Source: Pleurodeles waltl (lineage: Eukaryota; Chordata; Amphibia; Caudata; Salamandridae). Taken from it: 64,000 bases of DNA. The stretch is from NCBI RefSeq assembly GCF_031143425.1, contig NC_090443.1:1055663554-1055727553 (forward strand), read 5' to 3'. The first letter of the stretch is position 1. Each line of letters opens with the position of its first letter. Under the pieces are notes generated by a model, which saw nothing but the letters and a program-made list of their open reading frames with translations, was not told where the DNA came from and searched no databases. Position numbers and translations under genes: made by a program. This document shows, in pieces, positions 40,201 through 52,200 of the stretch.

Positions 40201-43200
40201 ACAACAAGCCACAGTAGGTCAAGCCGTATTAAGAACATTATTTCAGACTACTTCCACTCCTACAGGCTGAGCCACCGCTTTTGGGGAGATAACTGCTTAC
40301 TAGTCTATGCAAAACATGCGTATCTACAGCGACAGATGCCATCGAACTGAAAATGTCACTTACCCAGTGTACATCTGTTCGTGGCATCAGTCGCAGTAGA
40401 TTCGCATGTGCCCACCCGCCTCCCCGGGAGCCTGTAGCAGTTTGGAAGTTACCTTCAATTATTTATATATGTATCATCTCAACCTTTAATAGGTGCATAC
40501 TTAGTCACTCCATTGCATGGGCACTATTACTACAATTCAACTCCTACCTCACCCTCTGCGGGGAAAAACAATCGAAGATGGAGTCGACGCCCATGCGCAA
40601 TGGAGACAAAAGGAGGAGTCACTCGGTCCCGTGACTCGAAAGACTTCTTCGAAGAAAAACAACTTGTAACACTCCGGCCCAACACCAGATGGCGAGCTAT
40701 TGCAAAACATGCGAATCTACTGCGACTGATGCCACGAACAGATGTACACTGGGTAAGTGACATTTTCATTCTAATGCTTTTCCAGCCACTCCCTGTCAAA
40801 ATGAGCCAACATTTTTGGCCAGGATATGTTCTCCTCTGTGAGTCTTACTCTGAAGTCTGTTAATTCGAATGGCTTCTTGGGACATTACACCTAAGCACTT
40901 CTGACGTGGTGGACAAGATCTTATCTACTGTCCCAGAAGACTACGAACCTCACTAGCCCAAACCATTCATGATGTTTGAGCTACTGCCAAATTCGTCATC
41001 TGCTTGGACCTGGACACCACAGATTGTCTAGGCAGGGCTATGCGATCTAGCATGTTGCTTCCGCACCACACATGTATGAGGTTCACTTGCTTTTCCGAGG
41101 ATGTCCGAGTGTTGTTAAAGGAAAGGCCTTTTGACGATTTCTGCATATTTGGTTCGGGAGTGTTTTGAAGAGAGCTGTGCCAAAGTGCTTTCTCCGGGCC
41201 TCAGAGCTATAGTCTGGCAATCCCCACAACACTTTTGTCCTTTTAGTTGATCTGCACAAGTCTGCACAAGGGAGATACAGATGAAAAGACAGTGGATTTA
41301 GGAGAGAATGCCGAAAGAAGGCCCAGCTGGGAGTAGAAGTCACCTGATGCCCTCTACAGATGGACATTGGGGTTTTGGCTTCAGCTAACCCCCAGGACTA
41401 TGATGAGTATCTCCATGGCTAGTGGCACTGTTCCTCTTACAGCTGAGGGTATGGACCATCAGGGAGACCCTGGGGCCTATTACATATAGGGCGCACTTCC
41501 CTGTTTGCACCACAGTGCAGAGCACCTTCAAACAGGCACGCATACGCAGACCGGGAAAATACACTCTACTATGTTGAATACACTGCCCTCAGGGTAGCCG
41601 CAAACACGTGCTGCCTTAAGGGCAGCTCATTCAAGTGAAATACAAATCGGCTTTGAAGCAGTTACTCTGTTTCTCTGTGCAGGTGGCAACCCGCCTGCAC
41701 TTTTAGGAGGGGAGAGAGATCCCCTTGCAGGTGGGTGGAGGGACTGACTGCACCCGCCTGCAAGAGGATGTCAGCGGTCCTTGGAACCCCCTTAACTCCC
41801 TCCAGAGAGCTACCACTGGGATGCATGGACAGTGCACCTCCTGACAGCTTCTTGGCCTCTGTGTCCATGTCCATAACACCGCGCAGGTGCAGAGGCAAAG
41901 AGATTCCCTCATGTGCATGGAGCCACGTTGGATGCAAATGAAGGAACACCCTCCAGTGATAGCACTGGCACTATATGTGCACCAGCGCTATCTGTACTAT
42001 AGAAGGGGCAGCGGAAACGTCTGTGGCTCCCTCTATAATACCATAATGCCCGGGGTGTGCAAAGTGGGCACAAATGACCGTTGTGTAATACGGCCCCTGG
42101 AGGGTTACATCGGTAGACTGGCTCCAGACTCCCTTGCTGACAGCAAGTGCCCGCAACACAGGCAAGAGGGCATGGGCCCTGTGAAGTGCAGTACGAAGGG
42201 TGGTCTGCTTGATGGTTGTGGAGGGGCTCCCCCAGCAGCCCTAGGGAGTCCGGTGAGCATGGGCACTTGGGGTGTAAAACAAAGAGGGGAAAAAAGTGCT
42301 GTGCGGCACAAGTTGGCATAAAGAAAGAAGGGCGGCATTTGCCTCATATTCAGGCCTGTGGCATGAAGTGCCCCGTAATCCCCCACGAGGGGGATTAAGA
42401 TTGGAATTTCTTATTTTGTGATGCTCCAGGATAGGTAGGGGACGCCGCCAATGTTTTTGGACTGTTGGGGGGGACTGCAGAGTGCAGCAGCCCCCCATAA
42501 GTTGCTCTTCTAATGTCTCCCCGGGGTAGAAGACTTTTCTTTATTCCAAAGTGCTCCTGCAGCCTGTGCTGTGGTGCTGGTGCTGTGGAGTGTGTCGACC
42601 CCTTTTGGTAGGCTCTAAAGTTGCAGCAGAGTAAAAGTAGAAATGAGTCTCTGGGACACATAAATCGGGGATTTAGTCATAATGTTTATTACCAGTGAAA
42701 GGTTTCCTGCATCTCGAATGCAGTGGAATGTTTGGGCTCCAACATTTATTGCATTTTGATACTGTCCCCAGTGATTTCATTGGTGTTGCAGTGATAAAAT
42801 ATAACACGTTGATGCGTCTACTAATGTGGTGGCTCACTGACAAAGCCAGTAGACATGCTTTTTTATTAATGACACTCCCTTATGTTGTGATGTTGCGTGT
42901 AGAATGGGGAGGGGATGCATTGTGGTTATAGGGTTTAGGACCCAATAGGGGTGTAAAGTGACACGAGGTTGTCACCAAAGATATTTCCATCTACCGGATT
43001 GTATACGTTTGTAATTTAATGCGTAGTATATAGTACTGTGTGTTATAAATATACTTCCCTTTTTAAGATAAACAGTACAGACTGGACAGTAATTTGAGTG
43101 GTGTTATATACCAGCGAGCTGTGGGTCCTAACCCACACCACCTCCCCTGAGTATATCTTGGACTGCTCTGCTTCGCTGCCCTAAGAGAGTCGAGCGCTAC

Positions 43201-46200
43201 AGTGGAGTGTTTAGTTCCACGTAAGAAGACATTTGTTGAATTATTCACTTGCTAAGGACCCACATCTGTCACAACTAAATAACCCAAATTGTTCCGTATA
43301 GACCTTTTTCAAGAAAACCTTTTCTTTAGTAAAAAGTGAAACCTTGAAACGCACAGCTCCTGCCCTCTCCTCATCTTCGCAAGTGCCTACTGATTTCTGG
43401 AGCCCTGATTCTCCCACACACTGCAAGGAAACTTGCCGCACCTGCCTATTGCTCGCTTGGGCAGTTTGATTTCTTGCTCCTTGCAGTTCCCTCATGTGAC
43501 ACAGGCCAGGGGTTTCAAAGCTTTTGCCAAAACTGACCCTCACAGGTGTAGGGTCTGTTTGGCTTGGAAGCTCTGCTCTGCGCCCCATACCCTCTTGCCC
43601 TGTTTGCTTCATCAAGAATCGCTTGCTGAAGTTCAGACACCTTCAAACTGGGCCCTGACAGGAGAAGCATTTCCATGTGGGCTACTCCAAATTCTTTTAT
43701 AAGTATTGTGCCCATTTTCCCCGAGTGCTGTTTGTTAAAGCCTCACTGGAGTATGTGTGGCTGGGCTAGTGGTGCCTAGGAGGCTCGATAAATGACAGTT
43801 TTCAGTATGTAAACGAGGTCAGTTTCTATCCATTGCTTGCGAGTATCACTTATGTGGACATCTTAAAATCTACTATAAATCTCCTTCTTGGACCTGAGTT
43901 TGGATCCCCGTGGCCCATGTGCTTGCACTACATTAGCCTGGGGGCTGGGACGCAGCAGTAAGTTGAGTTTACCTCTGGTAACTGTTCTACTTCTGGTCAG
44001 AAGTCCTTTCCTCCGCTGCATACACAGGTGCTGTCCACCCATCTGTGTCTATAGGTCTTGGAGCTCTGGTAGCAGGGCTGGTGCACGAGAGCACGGGCTG
44101 GGCCTGGACACCGCTGCCTGGGAGCGGAGAGAGAGATGACTGATGAGCAGGGGTGGGACTAGGAATACTGCAGTCACCGTGGCTTCCTCCTTGATGTAAC
44201 AGATGTCACAGGGCTTCATCCAGCACCACTTTCAGATTTACCCAGCATGCCGTTACCTTTTCAAGGTTCTGGTCATTTTAAGTGTTTGCCAACCTGCCCA
44301 TGTTGTTTACTTTTTAATGTATCTGCTCATATATCTCCCGGCTTGTCCAACATCCCACCCTTTTTCCTTGCAAGGTACACCTTTAATGACGAGGAGGATG
44401 AGCTGCCGGACTGGTTCGCTACAGAGGAGAAGAAGCATCGGGTGAAGCAGGTTCCTGTGGACCGCAAGCTGGCCGACGAGTACCGCCAGCGATGGAAGGA
44501 GCTCAACGCTCGGCCTATCAAGAAGGTGGCGGAGGCCAAGGCTCGGAAGAAGAGGAGGGTACGTCTTTAAGCATCGACGTTCATGCTCCATGGCACTGGA
44601 TGGCCAAGAGTGCGAGGATGGAGTGGGGAAGGGAGTGTGGTGTTTGTCTGCCGCCTTTCAGTAACCATATTTGTTCTCTCTAGTTTTTGGTGTAGTGTGC
44701 TACAGTGTCCATGTCTCTGACCATGCTTCTTCTTCTTCCAGATGTTGAAGAAACAGGAACAGGCGAGAAAGAAGGCAGAGGCAGTCGTGAACACCGTTGA
44801 TATTTCCGAGAAGGAAAAGGCAGCTCAGCTGCGCGGGTAAGACCACAGCAGCGTTCGCAACTTGTGCTCGTCGGCACAAAAGCATTGGATGAATTTGTCT
44901 GCCACAAACGCCTCCGAGTGCATTAATTGCAGCTCTTCCTATTTGGAAGAGAATTAATGTTTGTAGCGTGTGTGGCTGTAGATACACGTGCTCTGCGTGC
45001 TCCTGTCATCCATTGTAGGGACCAGCCATTTGTCACGTGTTTTTTGTTTGAAGAAGTCAGTTTCAAGACCAGTTGCAGTGACTATTTGCATAGCTCACAA
45101 TGCGAGAGGACACAGGCTCTACCGGAAACAGTTTTCTTTTGCCATCCAGTTAAGACATTTCGAGTACGAGGCCAGTATTCGGTAAGCTTTCAGGGAACGC
45201 AGGTCATAGGTTCGGAGAATGAGTAGAGGGTGCTATGGAACATACACCGATTCTGTTTTAGCCTAGGTGCAACACAAGTACTGGTGGGTGGACCATGATG
45301 GTGAATGCAACCTTTTGTCTCTCTCCTGACCATGACAAGAACACCTGAAACTTCTGCCGCGACTTAAGAGTGCAAAAAGACACTCAAGTGCTGAGGTGTG
45401 AGACACTGGGTCCCCCACATCCCCTACATCCTTGAGGAACAATATCCTCTTGACATCAAGGAAGAAGAAGATGGCCATTCAGGTCTTCCAACAGCGCAGG
45501 GCACTACAGCCCAAAGAGTCTCTTCTCCAATAGCTGCGATGAGGGGCAACATACCAAGGACCACATCTCTGGCCACAGGTCTAGCGACCAAGCTCAAGTG
45601 CTTGGTAGAACCCCATGCTTAAAGAGCAAATCGAAGAGGCAGGGAAGGCTAAAGTTGTCACTCCCAAGGTGGGTGAAGTGTTTAAGGCCACACCCACTGA
45701 CCAGCTCTACATCTGGCACCAGGCCCCCCTCAGACTCCTTGGGTGTGCACAATGTGCATAAATAGGCCTCCGCACTAGATGACTCCTGACTCACCCCCTT
45801 GCCAGCTCTGTGATCTTCTGTCCTGCTTTGGTAGATATCACTGGGAAGAAATGGAGTAGATAATAAAGCAGCACCCAGAATCACTCCTGGACAGAGAGCA
45901 TAAGAGCTTGTGTCGAAGGGAGGGTCCCGCCTGGACACAGCAGAGGCCGCTCCAGAGGCATCTAGACAAGTATCTCCTTACAACGCCCTGCGGGCCTCTG
46001 CATTTCAGGGTTCAGGCCTGAGGGGCAGCACCACTGTCTAAATCTTCCATTTGGCTGGGGTGGAATCTCTTCAGCCCTCAGATTGATGAGATGTTAAGGA
46101 AAATGTAAAAAACGGATTCCATAGGTTCCCTCCAGGCTGCGACCCTAATGATGCTTTTCGGGGAGAGCAGCAGTCCAGATGCTGAGCCGCTCAGTCAGGC

Positions 46201-49200
46201 CCAAGCCTTCCAACGCCAGCAGCAGTCTTTTCAGGACTCCTAAATAGGTAGGGTTACACCCGAGGCGGGTACATGGACGTCGCCTGAGCCCCTCCCCCCC
46301 GATCTGATAACACCTGTCGGCAGAAGGCTAGGGGGTTTTCTTCCCATGGTGGGGGCAGTTCACCTCTCATCAGAGGGTGCACACACTAGAAAGGCAGGGT
46401 TATTGCATCAAGTTCCATACCACAGCCCCCAACATCCCGTCCCACAGCTTTAGCCGAGACCCGCTCCGCCTTCTAGTGCTAGTAACTCAAGCTCTCCTTG
46501 CGAATGACGCCTGTGAGGAAATGGGCGTATTATATGGTGTGATTGTGCGAGCTCACCGTGTAATAGGCTTGCCAAACTCTCTTAGGACCAGTAGGTTTAT
46601 TCTGTGAACCCCTGAGCTCAACCCTGGGTAGCGCTGGCTCTTGGCAGTCAGACTTACGTAAAGGAACAACTGTAAAGCATTTAAGCACCAAAACAATTGC
46701 AGAAGAAATCAACACGACACTCTAGAAATCCGACACCAATCTATAAAAATAGATTATATCTTTATGTAATTTTTGACGAAAAAAAAAGTCCACCAGTGGA
46801 TTCCAGAGATTGACGCTTTACAAGGTACAGTGAATATTCACTTTTTACTTAACTGTGAGCAAGGACTTGCAAATTCAATGAATTTGACACTTGAAAACAT
46901 TTTCAAGACAACCTTGGGTAAGTATCAATGTGGTTACTTAGTTATTTTGGGCAACCAACTCCGACATGGAACCAGTCAAGGGGGCCAGCAAGGTACTCAG
47001 AAGCAGCCACTTAAAGGAAAGTTGCAGTCTTCAGTCAGTTCCAGGCGTTGTATTCCCTTCCCATAGACTTCTGTAAAAGAGGTCCTGATGCAAGGGATAC
47101 AGGATGCTAAAGATCCTCAATGATGCTGTAGATACAATGCGGTTGGCGGAGGACTTCCTGTAGTTACTCTCAGTCCACACGTTTGCTGAGGCTGTCTTGG
47201 CCACAGGGTTCGAGAGCCCTCGAAGTCCTCTTGAGCCTGGCTGAAGTCTAGTTGCCACTGGGCTACCGGTTGCCCAGAGTTGTGGTTACAGTGAATCCAT
47301 CCTTGGGCAATAACTTGCCTTCTGGGCAATCAAGCTGCACTCCAACGAGGGCCGGGTCAAGCAGACTCTGGGGCAATGTCTGATCTTTGGGTTGTGGTCC
47401 CTACTGATGCACAGCAGCAAGGGGCAGCAATTCGAGGATCTGGGCTACCAACTGGCCCCAGTAGACTTCTTCAGCTGTTGTGGCCCTGTCCTGGAAACAG
47501 GTGGTCGGCCAGCTGGCCCTTGGGGTCTCTTGCTTCGGCTGGGCTTCCAAAACAACTTATCCATGAGCTGGACACAGCAGGCACAATTCCTTCTCCTTTG
47601 CTAGCCAGCAGGTGCAGTCTTTGCTGGTGCAGCCTCTCTTTGTTGCGTCTGTGGGTTCAGCGGGGCAGTCCTTCTTGGGTCTTGTTGGAGGCTGGCAATC
47701 TATGTAGTGTTCCAGTGTAAGGAGACCCTATACCCAGGGCGACCCTGATTGTCTGACAGGACCTAACCTAAAAGCTCTCCTTTGTGGTAGGGCGGGCGAG
47801 CAGTTCAGCTTATTAGAGGACATTGTTCAGCATTTATTGCACACACAGAGACAGTTAGCGAGACACACACTCAATAAAGAACTCTGATACCAGTTTATAA
47901 AAATGACACAGAATTTTAAAATTAATTTAGATACCAAGATCATCAGAATCAGGTAAATACTTTTCAAGATATTAATTTTTAAAAGTTGGAAAAGTTGACA
48001 GCGCAATTTCTGGAGCAGTAATTTTATCCTGTTGGGGAAAAAAAAAGCATATACTGCATCTGGATACTTAGCAGAGATTTACAGGACCAATGTTCTGGAG
48101 TTAAGGTAATTATGGGGCAAGGTCCAAGGCAGCACCAACAGGTCACTTCATGAGGCCCTGGGGCGTCCGGGTGCAGAGGTGTTACGGCGTCAGGTGTCCC
48201 ATTCACTTCAATGTAGAAAGGCTTCAGGCAGTGTTGGGAAGCCCACATTTGGCAAACCCAAGGTGAGCTTCGCCTCTGGAGTGTCTGTGGACCAGGCTGG
48301 CCCCGTTGGCCCACTTCAACTCAGGCTAGGGTGCACAGGTGCAGTGGTGCTGTCCAGTGTTGAGTTTTGGTGGTCCAGAGTCCTCGTGAGTCTTCTCTGG
48401 TGCCTGCGGGGTGTAGGGAAGCAGCCCCACTACTCCACAGGAGACCCAGGTTACTTCTCGAATTGCGGGCTGTCCTCCCAGGCTTTTGGAGGCAGAACAC
48501 CTGCAGGATGACTCGTCTTTGGCACAGTTGTCGAGGACAGCAGGCAGGCTGGCGGGATTGGGGCCAAGTCAGTTGCTGCTCCTCAGTTCTTGCTTTTCTT
48601 GGCTCTTTGGGTCCTTCTTCTTTAGGCCAGCAAATCTGAAGTCCTGGTATCAGGGGTTCCCCTAAATACTCAATTTAGGGGCGTGAAGGGTAGTAGCCAA
48701 TGAACTTCTTAGCCCTAGGGTCACTAAACCCCCTAGATGACCACTTCCTGTGGGAAGTGGGCATCACCCTGTTCCAGAATTCCTAATTCCACCACACACA
48801 AGATGGTGTAATAACTAATTTCGTGTTCACTTCAGGCTGGTCATTCTAGAGGTGGTTCCAGCTGGGCAGTGTAACACGCCTCCTGCGTGAGTAATTTCCC
48901 CCGCCTGTCCTGGTGCCAGATGGGCCTCAGGGCAGGGGGCTCGCCTCTCCCCAGGTCTGGTGGAATCTGGGGTCGCATACCAAAGGTGGCAGAGACTTTG
49001 AAGTCCCTGGCCTTGGTATGCAGATTTACTAGCCATCCTGTTGGAAGTGATAACATCTGCCAGAGCATGCATTGTTTCTTACTTCGGAGAGCAGCGGCTC
49101 AGAAACTCGTCTGTGGTGGCAGCCTGTTCGAAACCAGTCAGCCAGCACACTAGAGGACTAGTAGGTTTTCAGGAGGCACCTCTAGGGTTCCCTCTGCATG

Positions 49201-52200
49201 CATGTCCTCCCATAGGATAACATTGCAGAACTCAGAAATTGCACTATGTCCACCTGTTAAAGTGAAAAGAATTCCTATTTAAAAACATACTTACCTGAAA
49301 GGTTTTTCTCTAATTCTTAAATATATATAAAGATACTTGCTATTTTTATAAATTGGTGTGGATATCCTTCTTGAGTTGTCTCTCATTTATTGACTATTGT
49401 GTGTATTTGTAGATGTCTTGCACTCCTCTGTGTTATGCCTAAGGCAGCTCGACCACACTACCGCTAGAGCTAGGGTTTGCGTAGTGAGCCCTCTCCACTC
49501 ACTGGGTAACCCCCGGACCATTTACACGGTATTCACATACCACCTAAAGGGCCAGCTTCCTACAGTGCCCTTTCCTGGGCGTCGTTCGCATGTTTCCCTA
49601 GATGGGCAGAAAGCTGTCTCATGGAAAAGACCCCATGTGCGTCTGTGAAGTGGAACAGGAGACCTAGGGCAACAACGTGGCAACTTTGTAAAAGTTGCAC
49701 ACGGCAACAAGTTACATTATTTCAAATTGTGTATCAAATTGGGCTTAATGTAACAAGTTGTTTGATACCTTGGAGTATCAGTTGTGGCCGTACCATTCAG
49801 GAGTTAGCGCCGCTAAGATGTCAGCGTGCCAATCCTGCACTCGCCAATGAGGTACCAACTCCTTCCACCGTAAGCGACACCTTGACATTCTTACTGTCAG
49901 AATAGTTAAGTACATGTTCCGCTCTGAATATATGTTGCACCTTGCCTTAGTGGTTGCGAGGCAAGGGGCAGGGGCAACATACATATTAGAGAAGAAGGTT
50001 TTGGCTTTCCAGGTCGGGTTAGCAGTCTAACAACTGCCCTGGCAAACTGGAAGCTGTATTTACATTTGTCACACCCAGGGTGGCATAGCCAATCCCTGGG
50101 GTGACTCTAGGTATACGTGCCCTGGGTTCCATATACTAGGGACGCACAGTTGACTTAGCTTATGCCAATTGGGTAGAAGTAAATTCACTATACACACTCA
50201 GGTCCGGGCACAGACGAGCAGGTCTGGTTAGCAGGCCTCAGTGCACCTAGTGCACTCAGTCGAAAAACCAGCAGCATGAGTTCCAAACTTTGGAGGTGAC
50301 CATACAAAAAGAGGCAAATCCTTACAGCGGTATGTGCCGCATCTCTCTAGGGCCAGGGTCACACAGGAGAGGTAGTTGTGTGTGTGTGTGCGTGATGTCT
50401 ATCTCTAGGGCTGTAGCCTGTGGGAGAGGTGCAGTGGGACAGGTGTGTGTGTGTGTGTGTGGGGGGGGGGGGAGGGGGGGGGGAGGGGAGGGGAGGGGGG
50501 GGGCTGGCACCTACTGGCGAAACTGTGCCTGAGTTATCTAGCTTTTCCTCCAGCATCCACAGTTAAAGGGCATGGACTCCCTGAAGATGTGATTGTGTTT
50601 TTGGAGAAGGCTTCTCCAGGGCTGAATTATTCTCTTTAGTCCAATCCTTTTGAGGTTGAAGCTGATCACTCACTTGCACCCTGTACAGCGCTGGAGATTT
50701 TGCACCCTTTCTCCTGTCAGGTATTTTCACAATGTCAACAATGGCCTTGTGCATGCGGGAGGAATTGTTGTTTTGTCGCAGTGGAATGTCAGCTTGGCTC
50801 GTAGATTGATTTCTATCTCTGCATAACATATGTGAGGTCTTCTGTTCGCTTTGTCGTGACACTTCTTCTCACGGCAGCCTGGGGACGTTAGTGGAGACCC
50901 AGCACGTAGGGGGAGAAAGCATGGCAGTATCTGGCCACTAGCTTCACCCAGTTCCTCACACCAATCCATATCGTGATCATAAGGCTGAAGTTTCTCAGGG
51001 TCCAATGACCCCTCACATTCCTTCTCAAGTCCTAACTGTAGGAAACTGGACTTCCTTGCAGATGTCCTCCAACTTTTTGTCCCTTTTAGAACTACTAGAT
51101 GCAGGTTTTCGGCTCTGACAATGCACCGAGGTCTGCCAACCAGAACTCAGTGCCAGTGCTCATTCCCCTAAAACAAACTGTGTCTGATTGTAACACAGTT
51201 GGCGAAGGACTTTAGCACCCCTGTAAGTCCCTAGTAAATGGTACCCCTAGTACCTAGGACATGGTCACTAAAGCGGGACTGTAAGGGCTGCAGCATAAGC
51301 TATGCCACCCTAAGGACCCCCCAACAAATTGCACACAGCCTGTCATTGCAGGCTGCGTGTCAGGGTGCAGGCCCGGAGTGAAAACACGACATGGCACACA
51401 CATGTGGGTCATGCCACAGTCACTGCATGCGTTATATGTAAGTCACTCCTCTAGCAGGTCTTAGACCCCTAAGGCAGGGTGCATTATAATACATGTGAGG
51501 GCATAGCTGCATGAGACCATATGCCCCTGTTATGTCTAGTTCTATTGCTAGATATTACAAGTGAACAGGGAAGCCATCTTAAGGTGTGTACTCCGCACTG
51601 GTCATTGCGAGTGTACTCTTTTGTCCTTCCCCAGAATCTTCTCAGAGGTCAGGCAACACCTACGTGTCCAGTGTGCATCCTTGGTAACGAGGCCATGGCG
51701 TACTGGGGATTGGTCAGTAAATCAACAGTGGAAGTGGTCTTTTTAGTTCGCTTGTAGATTATTCCTCAGATGCGATGATCTTAACACAGATAAAGGGATA
51801 GGTTAGGTGTTTTCAGTTCTGGGCCAGTTAAGGTTCCAGCTCCCTTTACCTTTTTGGTGTCCGTACTCCTGCACTTTTGTGACATATGGCATCCATGGCA
51901 TTTCTGCGATTTGAACTCCATTCTTTCTGCAGTCACTGCCATGGAGTCCTGTTCCAAGGTCTATGATTCATTCTAGTCCTTGCCGCTGTCAAGCCTCCAA
52001 AGCTCTTGCAAAGGAAGTGCCAACTGGATGCAAGCGTGATGATTTGTGACCAGTCACTCTTAGTGAAGACGCTGGGGCATATCGCGGTCACTCACGAACC
52101 ATCCCTTATCATGTGCACCAGTCTACGCTTTCCAGCCAGCTGGACCAGCCAAGTACTGAGGGGTGACGGGCAAACAGGGACTTGAGGAGCACAGCCTTGG

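Larger units (their letters stand above)
34879..40768 (+). mobile_element. DIRS retrotransposon (tyrosine-recombinase type), structurally complete
   Basis: 5.9 kb. It has inverted terminal repeats (34879-35055 and about 40566-40768) and an internal complementary region (40308-40408) that matches the outer ends of both, as in DIRS-1. It encodes a Gag-like ORF, RT-RNase H, a methyltransferase-like domain and a tyrosine recombinase. No LTR, integrase or protease and no target-site duplication, as expected for DIRS. The copy carries two Gag stops, an RT frameshift and one recombinase stop, so it is not autonomous. It lies in sense orientation in FTSJ3 and inside an older DIRS gag. Confidence 0.93.
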
